A stretch of DNA of 64,000 nt from Hyphomicrobiales bacterium (GCA_017305665.1 JAFKKH010000010.1:62001-126000), one strand, 5' to 3'; numbered from the stretch's first letter, positions 9,301-19,291 are shown. Notes: generated from the sequence alone by a model not told the origin. A program made the numbers and translations.

Positions 9301-11577
9301 GGCGCGCGCCATCAGCACGTCGCTGGCTTCCCGTCCGCTCGATTCGAAACGACCCGCCACAGCCTCGATCCGGGATCCCAACAGATCCTCGAACTGGATG
9401 ACCCGCGTTTCGATCGCCGTTGCGACGAGGTTGACGCGCTCGTCGAGGCCCTGATGGATGTCCTGGAAGCGCGCCGTGACCGTGTCCGCAAGGTGGACGG
9501 TGCGGCCGTCGATGGTTTCGGTGACGCCGGAAATGCGACGGTCGATCGCTTCGATGGCTTGGGTCGCACCGTCCGTCAGCGATGAGGTGAGGTGGGTGAG
9601 GCGGCTCTCGACCGAACTGAGCACATGCGCCGCGCCGTCAGTCAGCGACGACGACAGCGCACCAAGCCGGGTATCGACGGTTTCGGTGACGGATCGCGCA
9701 CGGGAATCCAGGGCTTGTTCCAGAGTCTTGATGCGGCCATCGACTGTTTCGTCGAACGATTTGATCCGGGTATCCAGCGACGCGTCGAAAGTCGTAATCC
9801 GGTTGCCGAGCGAGACATCGAGGTTGGTCACGCGCGACTGCAGCGCCGTCTCGAATTGCGCGAGACGCTGATCGAGCGCGGCGCTGATCTCGCCGCCGTT
9901 GGAGGTCAGTCGCGTGTCGAACGTATCGACATAGGTCTTCAGGCTCTGGGCGATGTCCTCGGTGCGCTGACCGAGGCGGTCGACGATCTCGCCGCCGAAG
10001 GTCTTGACGGTGCGGTCGAACTCCGAGATGTGCCGGGTGATGAGCGAGCCAAGAGTGCCGCTGTCGCGCGCAAACTTCTCCGCAAGCTCGGAGCCTTGCT
10101 CCTTCACCAACTGATCGAACGCGCTCATCTGGAGGCTGAGCGTGCCGTGCGTCGTCTGGGTCTGGCTGACCACCTTGGCGACCAGCGTATTGACGGTGAC
10201 ATCGAGCGCTTCGCTCGCCTTGTCGCCGCTTGTCAGAACCTGAGTCGCCAGCCGGTTGCCGGCTTCGTCGATCTTGGTGACGAGGTCGCCGCTGCGCAAC
10301 TCGAGTTCCAGCAGCAGGGAATCGCTGGAGTTCTTCAGGGAATCGTGGACCTGTTCGGTGCGTTCGGAAATTCCGTCGATGATCGACGACGACTTCTGTT
10401 CGAACTCGCCCGTGATGCGATCGATGCGTTCGTTGAGCATGTCATGGACACGATCGGCGAGATCGACGAACTCGTCATGGACGTGCCCAGTCTTGAAATT
10501 CAAGCTTGTGGTCAGGCGCTCGCTCGCGTCCAGCACGGCGCGCGTGGTCTCGGCGCTTGCCTCTTCCAATCGGTCGAGCAGATCGCCGCCGCGCTCGCCG
10601 AGCGCAAGAATCATGTTGTCGCCGGCATTGCCGAGGGCAGTCGTGATATGCGCGCCGCGCTCCTCGAGTGCCCCGGTGATGCTCTTTGCAACTTCGTCGA
10701 CACGCGAGGCGATTGCATCGCTGATCAGCGCGATATCGTGACGCAGATCGATCTGAACACCTGAGATGGCGCTGCGAACCTGCTCGGCCTGGCCGACGAG
10801 GTTGTCGCGCTGATGGGCGATGTCCTGGAGCAGGGCGCGGATGCGCACCTCGTTGTCCGAATAGGCATGCTCCAGCGCGGAGACTTCGTTCGCGACGAGG
10901 GTTTCCAGCTCGCCGGCACGGGCGATTGCGCGCTCGACACCGTCACCCATGGCGGCGACCTCGCGGCGAATCGCCTGTCCGACCGTCACCATGGAATCGG
11001 CCGCGGCGCCTTCCGGTTCGGAGAAGCGGATAGCGACTTGCGCCATGGACTCTGCAATCATGCGCAGCTCCTGGCCGCGCCACGCCAAGCTGGCGAGGAA
11101 ATAGAACAGTAGCACGGGTGCGAAGAACAGGGCGATCAGACCGGCGAGAGCCAGCGTGCCGCCACCGCCCTGGCCGATCACGGCCTTCAGGGATGGAAGG
11201 AAGCTGATCGTCAAGAGGCCGGCGCCGATGAGCCAGACGCCGGCAAAAAGGGTCGCGAGCGTATAGATATTGCGGGCGGGGCGGCCCTTCTGAATCGCCT
11301 GAAGGATCTGGCCGATCGTTTCGCGATCGTCGTTGGCCGGGCGCCGCGCCGCAAAGCGGGACTCGTCCGCGGGCTCGAATGTCGGCCTGGCACTGGCGCG
11401 CTCATCGAATCCGCCCTCGCCAGAAGCCGCCGGAGATGGAATCGCCGGGATGGCGTCGTGCCGAACCGCAGCCTGGTCGGCATTCACCGAGGACGAGTCG
11501 CCGATGTTCAGCGCCTCCTGGATGGCAGAAAGAGCGACCTCTGTCGGATCCTTGGCCTTCTTGGGATTGTTTGCCAT
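6361..11577 (-). CDS. Giant coiled-coil membrane protein, GPR/RgsE (growth pole ring)-like
   Basis: The protein has 1738 residues. Residues 1-90 are charged and low-complexity. Two membrane segments lie at about 104-165. About 1,250 residues of apolipoprotein/tropomyosin-like amphipathic helix follow, with many T/S-D-I-E-R and D-x-R-I-x-x heptad-like units. A disordered Pro/Arg segment and a conserved globular C-terminus (DRYQRGERKAFNKRLYTPAG onward) complete it. Within the helix there are near-identical 55-residue (165-bp) tandem repeats. Known family: GPR of Agrobacterium and RgsE of Sinorhizobium are similarly huge, membrane-anchored, apolipoprotein-like proteins needed for polar growth. 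The identification rests on architecture, not alignment. A CtrA-type site lies upstream. Confidence 0.7.
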   Translation of the reverse strand: MANNPKKAKDPTEVALSAIQEALNIGDSSSVNADQAAVRHDAIPAIPSPAASGEGGFDERASARPTFEPADESRFAARRPANDDRETIGQILQAIQKGRPARNIYTLATLFAGVWLIGAGLLTISFLPSLKAVIGQGGGGTLALAGLIALFFAPVLLFYFLASLAWRGQELRMIAESMAQVAIRFSEPEGAAADSMVTVGQAIRREVAAMGDGVERAIARAGELETLVANEVSALEHAYSDNEVRIRALLQDIAHQRDNLVGQAEQVRSAISGVQIDLRHDIALISDAIASRVDEVAKSITGALEERGAHITTALGNAGDNMILALGERGGDLLDRLEEASAETTRAVLDASERLTTSLNFKTGHVHDEFVDLADRVHDMLNERIDRITGEFEQKSSSIIDGISERTEQVHDSLKNSSDSLLLELELRSGDLVTKIDEAGNRLATQVLTSGDKASEALDVTVNTLVAKVVSQTQTTHGTLSLQMSAFDQLVKEQGSELAEKFARDSGTLGSLITRHISEFDRTVKTFGGEIVDRLGQRTEDIAQSLKTYVDTFDTRLTSNGGEISAALDQRLAQFETALQSRVTNLDVSLGNRITTFDASLDTRIKSFDETVDGRIKTLEQALDSRARSVTETVDTRLGALSSSLTDGAAHVLSSVESRLTHLTSSLTDGATQAIEAIDRRISGVTETIDGRTVHLADTVTARFQDIHQGLDERVNLVATAIETRVIQFEDLLGSRIEAVAGRFESSGREASDVLMARAEELSLGIKSHVEDAERSLTNLVVNTSETIQTGARTAQQSLLSVSTDVGAQLQLTSTEVERALTAAGTTAANSIVNSARDAQTTLVGVSTDAVDQIKSLSADMERTLAAAGTNTADTVLAGARAAQTALVTASSDTATHVKSLTSDIERTLATVGADVERMLTTAGTSTADAVLSGARAAQTALVTASSDAATHVKSLTSDIERTLTAVGSDVERMLTTVGTSTADTVLSGARAAQTTLVNASADAASHVKSLASDIERTLSAVGTDTAAAILGSAREVQSSLTATSADTASQIKAISSDIERSLQAAATNTAETIQASAQNAHNSLLTASNEASAKVKSTSADVERSIFAASGSFGTTITGKADEIVTYVQQQTDRLSQMIDSKRGALVESLGDKTNLLNSEIDRVTADALKSIEVRGQAFSQSIVANGSDVARTITNAGELATGAVSKSLKELEQASRSAIEQSRQVSVAAVTEMQETSKILRTDTVALFERLREGNILLQEVLTGAHDNLNSLERTLVTRVADFVSTMNDVTSRNGVATQTLDDQLTSFTTKTSKALEDLGALSSQFATHGKALAEAAVQVEQSNRSTTSSVEDRKSMLESLVTTIDLRTADLDQRLTRFTSLLDESLAAAEERARDIARVVAETAGAGSAAISSQFEAVRVSAEEERRLTSESMNEIYRQATQEADSMLKQSADKFAALVQGMKQMSAEMHIELEATRNELRRGVLEMPQEAAENTAQMRKVIVDQIEALAELNRIVARHGHGFDVVSSSRSSSQREEEPVMVTAGGRSETRTAPRMRDNGSASNLPPPDLGIPPSRRTEAPPVSPAGNDQSRDGWLSDLLSRADTGGNDRDVPRGRPAPQPAAADPLSSLSLDIGRLMDRNLAAEMWDRYQRGERKAFNKRLYTPAGQKTFDEVSRKYRSDRAFKQTVDRYITEFERLLDEVARDERGPAVLRGHLTSETGLVYTLLAHAAGRLG
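8520..9010 (-). repeat. 165-bp tandem repeats inside the giant coiled-coil gene
   Basis: Sequence around 8560-8640, 8725-8800 and 8890-8965 recurs at 165-base spacing with few changes. It encodes units of the form SGARAAQTALVTASSD / THVKSLTSDIERTL / VERMLTT-GTSTAD. More diverged copies extend on both sides. The high nucleotide identity suggests recent duplication or ongoing repeat-number change. Confidence 0.85.
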
Positions 11578-11941
11578 GTTCAGTCCACGCCCTCGTGTTA
11601 CGCAACCGGAAGTTCGCGTTCGTCGCTGAAGTCTGATCCACCCGCCCCGAGCCCCAGGCGGGTTTCAGGCAGGTCCTCACGGCCCGCCTTGTCGGTCACT
11701 TCCCCCCAACATCCTATTGGCTTGGCGCGTCGAATGAAATGGTTGGGATTAATACAATCTTAATCATCGTTAACGGCAGGCCGCGCTAAACACTTCCAGT
11801 TGCTCGAAATTATGGGATGCCGGTCCGATTGAGGGGAAAGCGGCAGGGAACCCGGGTTCCGTACGCGAAACGTTCCGTTAACCAATTCCGTGATTGGCTC
11901 AAGGGATTCCGCAGGAAAATGCGGAGGTCCGGATCGCCGCC
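11578..11941. other. Divergent intergenic region, 364 bases
   Basis: Besides the CtrA-type site, this gap holds a perfect 14-base palindrome GGAACCCGGGTTCC at 11848-11861. I see no open frame with coding character and no RNA gene. The palindrome could be an operator for the Hpt gene; this is a guess from position only. Confidence 0.5.
11749..11763. promoter_or_regulatory. CtrA-type binding site (TTAA-N7-TTAA)
   Basis: TTAATACAATCTTAA matches the CtrA consensus exactly. A third TTAA lies six bases further right at 11770-11773. The site is between the divergent giant coiled-coil gene (starts 11577) and the Hpt gene (starts 11942), so it could regulate either. Confidence 0.65.
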
Positions 11942-12319
11942 ATGCCGTTTCACCTCGAACAGGTCGCCTGGATGCCGTCGCCACCGCTCGCTCCGGACGA
12001 TGGTCCGATCGACTTTGCTCATCTCAGCCATATGACGCTCGGTGATGAGGCCCTCGAGCGTGAGGTTCTCGCGATGTTCGCGGGGCAGGCTGCGAAGCTG
12101 GCCGCGGCGCTGGCGCGGCTTCCTCCGGATGCCACGGCGGTCGCGCACAAGCTGAAGGGTTCGGCGCGGGCGGTCGGTGCGACACGTGTCGCAGCCGCCG
12201 CGAGCGATCTGGAAACCGCGCTTCAGAACGGCGCCGATCCGGCCAGTTCGCTGGCTGCGCTGAACGACACGGTTGGCGAAGCTCGTGCTGCTATAGACGC
12301 GATCCTCCGCCGCTCCTGA
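11942..12319 (+). CDS. Hpt domain phosphotransfer protein
   Basis: The protein has 125 residues, nearly all one Hpt four-helix domain. The phospho-accepting histidine is H69 in AHKLKGSARAVGA. It would relay phosphoryl groups in a multistep phosphorelay; the partner kinase is not in this window. The ATG at 11942 was chosen. A TTG at 11894 would add 16 residues, and GGAGG lies about 14 bases upstream of the chosen start. The shared upstream region with the polar-growth protein and the CtrA site hint at a cell-cycle role, which is inference. Confidence 0.85.
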   Translation: MPFHLEQVAWMPSPPLAPDDGPIDFAHLSHMTLGDEALEREVLAMFAGQAAKLAAALARLPPDATAVAHKLKGSARAVGATRVAAAASDLETALQNGADPASSLAALNDTVGEARAAIDAILRRS

Positions 12320-12449
12320 GCGGCAGTGACGATCTCCAGAGCTTTTCCGGAAGAAATCAGCCTTTTTGCGCCGAACGCTGGCGCTCGCCGGATCGTTTCG
12401 TTATAGGACAGCCGGACCCTTCCATCGCTATCCGGCAGTACGAGCACCC

Positions 12450-12770
12450 ATGACCAAGATCAACTTTGTCGACCATTCCGGCGAAACCCGTACAGTTGAC
12501 GTCGAGAACGGCGCGACCGTCATGGAGGCGGCGATCCGCAACGCCATTCCCGGCATCGAAGCCGAATGCGGCGGCGCCTGCGCCTGTGCCACCTGCCACG
12601 TCTATGTGGACGAAGCCTGGACCGACAAGGTCGGCAAGCCGACGCCGATGGAGGAGGACATGCTCGATTTTGGCTTCGACGTACGACCGAACTCACGGCT
12701 GTCGTGCCAGATCAAGGTGAACGACGACCTCGATGGTCTCGTCGTCACCACGCCGGAGCGTCAGGCGTAG
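12450..12770 (+). CDS. [2Fe-2S] ferredoxin, adrenodoxin type
   Basis: The protein has 106 residues. The cluster ligands are in C-GGACAC-ATC followed by a fourth Cys in RLSCQIKV, the C-x5-C-x2-C-xn-C spacing of vertebrate-type/ISC ferredoxins. It shuttles single electrons, for example to P450s or Fe-S assembly. A ferredoxin-NADP reductase gene lies about 700 bases downstream and may be its reductase. There are no isc genes nearby, so the exact partner is open. Confidence 0.92.
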   Translation: MTKINFVDHSGETRTVDVENGATVMEAAIRNAIPGIEAECGGACACATCHVYVDEAWTDKVGKPTPMEEDMLDFGFDVRPNSRLSCQIKVNDDLDGLVVTTPERQA

Positions 12771-12818
12771 TTCTCGCCCGTCTTCATTTCGAACTGCGCG
12801 GCGATTCCTTCCGCGCCG

Positions 12819-13268
12819 TCATCCGCGCGCGCCCGTCTGCATCTGCCAACGCTCGAAGTTGCGCAGGATCTCGTCTGTCAGCGGCGTCGGTCGGCGCGTG
12901 ACCTCATCGATCAGCACCGTCGTCGCCTGGGCCGATGCCACGCAGCGTCCCTCTGAAAACACCACCTGATCGAACGTCACCGAGGTGCGTCCGAATTTCA
13001 CGACGCCGAGTCCGAGCTCGATGGTGCCCGGCCAGTGCAACTCGCCGCGAAAGTTCATGTCGAGGCGCACCATCACCCAGCCGAGTCCGGGGGGCATCAG
13101 GCCCATGCTCCTGTCCTTCACCAGCGTGACACGGCCGGTTTCGAAATAGACCGCGTAGCTCGCGTTGTTGACGTGCTGGTTGGGATCAAGATCGCCGAAC
13201 CGCACGTTATCGGTCAGGCGATAGGGATAATCGTCGAGGCGTGGTTCGGGACGGGTAGGTGCATTCAC
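12819..13268 (-). CDS. Acyl-CoA thioesterase, 4HBT/YbgC family
   Basis: The protein has 149 residues and a hot-dog fold. The signature VRFGDLDPNQHVNNASYAVY contains the catalytic Asp and the HVNN motif of 4-hydroxybenzoyl-CoA thioesterases. The start is a GTG at 13268 with GGAG nine bases upstream; the ATG at 13264 is out of frame. It should hydrolyse acyl-CoA esters in the cytoplasm; chain-length preference is unknown. It lies between the ferredoxin and ferredoxin reductase genes, on the opposite strand. Confidence 0.88.
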   Translation of the reverse strand: MNAPTRPEPRLDDYPYRLTDNVRFGDLDPNQHVNNASYAVYFETGRVTLVKDRSMGLMPPGLGWVMVRLDMNFRGELHWPGTIELGLGVVKFGRTSVTFDQVVFSEGRCVASAQATTVLIDEVTRRPTPLTDEILRNFERWQMQTGARG

Positions 13269-13382
13269 AGATGAGAACTCCGAAAAACCGCGCTTTTACA
13301 GCCTTTTTGGCGGCCTCTCGCAAGAGCATCCCCGGCATGGCAGGGTATATTATGCCTTCCCTCGAACCGCCCGGTTGGCTAG

Positions 13383-14480
<1,098 letters not shown>

Positions 14481-14943
14481 ACCCGCGCCCTTGCACCTCA
14501 AGACGACGGTGCAGCGTCCGGAGGCGATGCTTGATCGGCGCCAGCACCGTCCGGAAAAGTCTTGCGGCAAACCCAAGGCAACGATGTTCGCCGCAAATCC
14601 GTTGCGGCGAAGTGGCGGCGTTGGGGTGGCAAAGTCGCAGCAGCGCGGCTGCCTCGAAAATATCGGCAGGACCTGGGTAAACATTCCTAGATCTGGTCGT
14701 GCGGACGGCGGGGTTGTATGAACTGAAGCGCGCGACGGGAGCATGGCTAGCTCTCTCAAACGGGACTCGCGCCTTCGACCGACCGCGACAGATGCAGGCA
14801 GCGCTGACTGCGATCCGGCCAATCGCAGAATTTGCAAAAGGGCTCGACAAGTAGACCGCGTCCGGACAAGGCTTTGCTGAGGCCGTCCGCCAAACCGCCA
14901 TACTCGGCGGGCACCCTTGACGGAGCATATCAGGGTGAAGCGA
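14481..14943. other. Intergenic region, 463 bases
   Basis: I see no convincing gene here. Short open frames exist on both strands but lack ribosome-binding sites and recognisable protein sequence. No terminator-like stem, RNA gene or repeat stood out. Confidence 0.5.
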
Positions 14944-15525
14944 ATGCGAATGATAAGATCAGGATTTCGATTGCTGCCGGTCATAACCGGGGTGGCCATG
15001 TTGCTCGGCACGTCGTTCGCGGCGCGGGCGCAGGAGCCGACCGCCGCCGGGCTTTGGCAGAAGGTCGAGAAGGGCAAGCCCGTGATCTGGGTGCTGATGA
15101 TCGATCATGACGGCACCTTCGAAGGCGTGATGGCGCGGATGTTTCCCGAGAGTGAAGAGAACGCCGGTCTGATTTGCAGCAAATGCACGGACGATCGCAA
15201 GAACGCGCCGGTGCTCGGCATATCCTTTATCCGCGCGATGAAGCGCAAGGGGCTCGAATACCTAGGGGGCAACGTTCTCGATCCGCGCGACGGCGACATC
15301 TGGAAAGCCAAGATGACCGTCAGTCCCGATGGCCAGGCGCTGACACTGCGCGGCTATGTGCTGACGCCGATGCTCGGCAAGAATGAAACGTGGTACCGGC
15401 TTCCCGAAAGCGCGATGGCCTCGGTCGATCCCGCCATCATCGCGAAATACCTGCCGGCACAGGCTGTCGCCCCGAAGCCGCCGGTCGTGACGAAAAAGCA
15501 TCCCGTGCCATTGCGCGCGCACTGA
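14944..15525 (+). CDS. DUF2147 family secreted protein
   Basis: The protein has 193 residues. An N-terminal signal peptide (cleavage near ARA-QEP) is followed by a domain with GLWQKVEKGKPVIWV, FEGVMARMFP and GYVLTPMLGKNETWYR, typical of DUF2147. Two Cys (ICSKC) could form a disulfide or bind metal. The function of this family is not established. The start at 14944 follows GGGTGAAG; an in-frame ATG at 14950 is also possible. The gene is monocistronic and ends at a shared terminator. Confidence 0.8.
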   Translation: MRMIRSGFRLLPVITGVAMLLGTSFAARAQEPTAAGLWQKVEKGKPVIWVLMIDHDGTFEGVMARMFPESEENAGLICSKCTDDRKNAPVLGISFIRAMKRKGLEYLGGNVLDPRDGDIWKAKMTVSPDGQALTLRGYVLTPMLGKNETWYRLPESAMASVDPAIIAKYLPAQAVAPKPPVVTKKHPVPLRAH

Positions 15526-15581
15526 CGCGTGACCGCGGCCGGAAAACCGTATCGCGGTTGCGTGGCATTGAGGCGCAAATA

Positions 15582-15613
15582 AAAACGCGACCGGGATGTC
15601 CCGATCGCGTTTC
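15582..15613. terminator. Bidirectional terminator
   Basis: A stem ACGCGACCGGGA / TCCCGATCGCGT (one G-T pair) is flanked by A-rich sequence on the left and TTTCG on the right. It separates the convergent DUF2147 gene and the ABC binding-protein gene. Confidence 0.8.
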
Positions 15614-15645
15614 GTCATTCGCGGAAAATCCGGGAGCTCGCCGCT

Positions 15646-16896
15646 CTACTGCGTCAGCTTGACGAAGCTTGGATACTTCAGCTTGCCCTCGGCGATGTTC
15701 TTGGGCCAGACCACGACCTGCTTCTTGTTCTGCCACTGGAACACAAGGCCCGTGACGAAGCCGGGACCGGACTTGATGCCGTGGGTGAACTTGTCGTTCT
15801 TGCCGTAGAAGGCGATGTGGCCGATGGTGCCCTCGTAGTTGGTCTTTTCCATCTCCGCGACAACCTTGTCGCCCTCGGTCGAGCCCGCGCGCTTGATTGC
15901 TTCGGCGATGATGTAGACGTCGTCATAGGCGGTGTAGCCGGTGTAGGCCGGGTCGCTGCCGTATTTCTTCTTGTAGGCGGCGGCGAACGGCTTGGTCTTC
16001 GGGGTGACCGCGACATCGGCGGTCGCCACTGCAAGCGAGGGGATGCCTTCCGCCGCGCCGTTGGTGTCGTTCCAGAAGGTCGGGCTCAGCGCCTGCGCGC
16101 TGATGCCGAACATCGCGATCGGCACCTGCTGGTTCTTCCACTGCACCGTCGGCTGCACGCCGACATGGGAGATGCCGGTCACGATCGCATCCGGCTTGTT
16201 GGCCTCGATCTTGTTGAAGATCGGGGTGAAGTCGGTGGTGTCAGGCGAGAAGCGGATGTGGTCGGTGACCTTCAGCCCCGCTTTCGGCAAGCACGCGAGA
16301 TAGCCTTCGTCGAGCGGTTTGGTCCAGGCCGCGTCCTCGCTCATGACCGCGACGCTCTTCATTTTCAGGTTGTCGACCAGAAGCTCCTTGGCCGCGTCGC
16401 AGACCAGTTGCGCCTGCGCGGCCGAGGTCAGATAGCCGTGGAAGGTGTACTTGTTCTTTTCGTAGTCGTTGTGAACGGCCTTGGTGATTTCGTTCGACGC
16501 CGCGCCGGGCGTGATGAACGGCATCTTCAGCCGCGCCGCCCACGGCTCGAGCGCCAGCACCACCTCGCTGATGTAGCTCGAGATGACGGCCGAGACCTTG
16601 TCCTCGCTCGCCGCGCGCTGGAAGGCGCGCACCGCGTCGGCCGATGAACTCTTGTCGTCATAGACCACGATTTCGATCTTGCGGCCGTCGATGCCGCCCT
16701 TGGCGTTGATCTCGTCGGCTGCGATCTGCGCGCCGCCACCGGTGGACTGCCCGGCAATCGCCTGCACTTCGGCGATCACGCCGATCTTGATCGGAGGTTT
16801 TGATTGCGCCAGCGCCGGCGCAGCGGTGATGGCTGCCGCGAAACCGAGCGCGAGCGGCAAGGCACCGCCCCATGACGCGATGGAGTGTTTCGTCAT
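15646..16896 (-). CDS. Periplasmic branched-chain amino acid-type ABC substrate-binding protein
   Basis: The protein has 416 residues. A signal peptide MTKHSIASWGGALPLALG... ends at ALAQ. A Peripla_BP_6 (LivJ/LivK) fold follows: IKIGVIAEVQAIAGQSTGGG, then NAKGGIDGRKIEIVVYDDKS. It binds a small organic ligand, perhaps an amino acid, amide or aromatic acid, for an ABC importer. The permease and ATPase genes are not adjacent. The start is the ATG at 16896 rather than the upstream extension, because the signal peptide begins there. Confidence 0.9.
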   Translation of the reverse strand: MTKHSIASWGGALPLALGFAAAITAAPALAQSKPPIKIGVIAEVQAIAGQSTGGGAQIAADEINAKGGIDGRKIEIVVYDDKSSSADAVRAFQRAASEDKVSAVISSYISEVVLALEPWAARLKMPFITPGAASNEITKAVHNDYEKNKYTFHGYLTSAAQAQLVCDAAKELLVDNLKMKSVAVMSEDAAWTKPLDEGYLACLPKAGLKVTDHIRFSPDTTDFTPIFNKIEANKPDAIVTGISHVGVQPTVQWKNQQVPIAMFGISAQALSPTFWNDTNGAAEGIPSLAVATADVAVTPKTKPFAAAYKKKYGSDPAYTGYTAYDDVYIIAEAIKRAGSTEGDKVVAEMEKTNYEGTIGHIAFYGKNDKFTHGIKSGPGFVTGLVFQWQNKKQVVVWPKNIAEGKLKYPSFVKLTQ

Positions 16897-17155
16897 TATC
16901 TTCTCCCTGGTTGTTCTTGTTTTGCTTTCGGTGTGCGCCCCGCCTCGAGCGGCGGGACAACGCAAGTCTAGACCCGCTTTCGCCGAGGGTAAAATTACCC
17001 ATGCGGTGTAGATGCGAACTTTAGGCCGGAACGTCGTCAGATCGACTGCGAGATCGCGGTCGCAGCGACACGATTGGGTGAAGTTGGGTCAGGCACGTGT
17101 CGCACAGCCTCCCCCGCAAGCGGGAGAGGTCAAAGAGTCGTCGGCACGTTTTCTC

Positions 17156-19291
17156 TTACCGCTGCGGCGCGGACGGGATCGCGGCCGGCGGCGTCAACGG
17201 TTGCGGCGCGGCCGCGGGCGGCACGGAGGGCGGGATGGTGGAGGGCGCGGGCATCAGTTGCGCCGGCGCCGGCGCTGTGGGCGAGGGCGGCGCCAGCGGC
17301 TCCTGCGTCACATCGCTGCCGTCGGCTGCATTGAGATGCAGCTCGGCTTCGACCGCGGGCAGCGCGGCATCTGCCATGGCTGCGTGGCCTTCGGCGGTTG
17401 GATGGATCGCGCCGCCATAGACCGCGGAGAGCATGCCCCATGTCGCATCGTGGATGTCGGACGGCTGCATCGACGTCGGCAGCGCCTGCGGATAGGTCAT
17501 CGCCGTGAAGTAGCTGTCGTCGGCATCGCGGATCCAGCGCGCGCGCGGCAGATAGGCGCGGAAGTCGCTGGCCGGGCGGCCGCAGGTCAGAGGCTGCTGC
17601 GGCGCGGCCACGATGTCGCTGACAAAACTATCGCCCTTGGCGGAGAAGCACTGGCGGTCGAACTCGGGATCGCTGTCGGCGCGGGCGCAAAATCCGTGCG
17701 CGGCGAAGCCGGCCTGGTGCGCGTCGACGAAGGTCATGCGATCGCTATTGGGGTCGCGGCAGATCACGCCGGACTGGCACAGTGCGATCGCCTTCAGCCG
17801 AGGCAGGAACTCGCTCTGGACGTAGCCCTCGACCTCGGCGAGCCGCCGCGGATCGGCGTTGAACGAGGGATGCACGTCGAAGCCGGCCTTGCCGCCGGGG
17901 CAGGGCGCACCGTTCGCCATCGCCGGGTTGGCATAGGAGACGAACACGACGCGCGACATGTCGTTGCCGACCAGCGGCTTCAGCGCGGCCCGCAGCTTGC
18001 CGAAGGCTTGTGGCAGGTTGCGCACGAGGCTCGACCGGGAGTCGTCGACCGATCCGATCAGGCCGCCGCGCTTGAACAGGGCTCGCTCGGTCGGCGCATC
18101 AATGATGACGTCGGATACGAGGCCCGAGAAGTTGATGTCGTTGGCGCCGACGGTCAGTAGCACGAGGTCGAGCTTGCGATCCGGCTGGCGGCGCTTCGCG
18201 GCCGTGAGTGCTTCGCGCAGCTCGGCGATCTGGCCGCTCACCGTGCCCTGGCACTTGGTCGAGGATTTCGATGTGACGCATTCGCGCGCGCGCTGCGAGC
18301 CGAGCAGTCCGTCAGGAATGCTGGCGCCGGTGCAGGCGAGCGGCAGGTAGGTCACGGCGATGTGCGGATACTGTACGGCGAGCGCGAGCGCGGTACGGGT
18401 CTGGTAGCTGTAGAGTGAGCGGTGGCAGGCCGCGTTCATCCACAGCGCGCTATAGTGCTGCCAACTTTGCAGCGAGCCCGAGGTGCCGCAGGCGCGGCCG
18501 CCCTTATAACCGGCGCGGCTCGGCCGGTAATATTCGTCCGACGCGCCGCCGAGATAGGAGCGGAAGCAGAAGCCCTCGTCGGACAGTGCGATGGCGCGGT
18601 CGGGATTGCCTTCGCCCGACGCGATGGAATCGCCGAGACCGGCGATCAGGATGTCGCGCACCTGGATCTGGGTCATCAGGCGCTGCGGCGCGTCGCTGCC
18701 GCTGCTGACATCGACGGTGGTGTTGGTGGCACGGCCGTAGCGAGCGCGGAAGTTGATCGGCTCGGCGCAGTCCTGCGTCGTCGTGCGCGGGTCGTCGCCG
18801 TCGTCAAACGACCAGGCGCAGGTGGCGCCGACCGGGACCGCGCCGGTCAGCTGCACGGTGACCGGATGCTCGGTCGGCGTTAGATAGCTTTCCTTGACGT
18901 TGTCGCGGGTGCAGGGCTCGCTGATGTGGCCGTTGAGATCGATGCACAGGCGTTTGACGGTGTTGCGGGCCCAGCCGCGGCCGTCGCTCTGCACTTCCAG
19001 TGCGCGTTCGGAGGCGAGAACGCTGCCGTTGCGCTCGGTGGCGACATGAATCTGGAAGTCGCGCTCCTCGCGAAACAACCGGAAGCGGTTGCGCACCTGC
19101 CACGAGATCTGCATCCCGTTGACGGTCTGGTCCGGGATCGGTTGAGCCTGGGCCGGCTGGGTTTGGGCGGGACCCGGCGGCGGCGCCAGGTTGGCGGGCT
19201 GCGCTACCGCGCGGGGTGCGGGAAGCAGAACGAGGACTGCCAGCAGCGGGGCTATCCAGGCAACGGATGGGGTGACGTGAGCGCGGGTCAT
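17156..19291 (-). CDS. Large secreted SGNH/GDSL hydrolase
   Basis: The protein has 711 residues. A signal peptide ends at AVAQ and a Pro/Gln-rich linker follows. A beta-rich segment (about 45-190) may be a carbohydrate-binding-like fold. The SGNH core follows: block I GDSIASGEGN, block III GANDINFSG and block V HPTAEGHA, giving the Ser-His catalytic pair. The C-terminus is a Pro/Ala-rich tail. It should be an esterase or lipase acting outside the cytoplasm; the substrate is unknown. The start is the ATG at 19291; the longer upstream frame does not look coding. Confidence 0.85.
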   Translation of the reverse strand: MTRAHVTPSVAWIAPLLAVLVLLPAPRAVAQPANLAPPPGPAQTQPAQAQPIPDQTVNGMQISWQVRNRFRLFREERDFQIHVATERNGSVLASERALEVQSDGRGWARNTVKRLCIDLNGHISEPCTRDNVKESYLTPTEHPVTVQLTGAVPVGATCAWSFDDGDDPRTTTQDCAEPINFRARYGRATNTTVDVSSGSDAPQRLMTQIQVRDILIAGLGDSIASGEGNPDRAIALSDEGFCFRSYLGGASDEYYRPSRAGYKGGRACGTSGSLQSWQHYSALWMNAACHRSLYSYQTRTALALAVQYPHIAVTYLPLACTGASIPDGLLGSQRARECVTSKSSTKCQGTVSGQIAELREALTAAKRRQPDRKLDLVLLTVGANDINFSGLVSDVIIDAPTERALFKRGGLIGSVDDSRSSLVRNLPQAFGKLRAALKPLVGNDMSRVVFVSYANPAMANGAPCPGGKAGFDVHPSFNADPRRLAEVEGYVQSEFLPRLKAIALCQSGVICRDPNSDRMTFVDAHQAGFAAHGFCARADSDPEFDRQCFSAKGDSFVSDIVAAPQQPLTCGRPASDFRAYLPRARWIRDADDSYFTAMTYPQALPTSMQPSDIHDATWGMLSAVYGGAIHPTAEGHAAMADAALPAVEAELHLNAADGSDVTQEPLAPPSPTAPAPAQLMPAPSTIPPSVPPAAAPQPLTPPAAIPSAPQR

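Noticed and set aside
7660-10764. Several long open frames opposite the giant coiled-coil gene
   Set aside because: They lie antisense to a clearly coding repetitive frame, lack ribosome-binding sites, and show Arg/Gly/Ala-rich compositions typical of shadow frames in GC-rich DNA.
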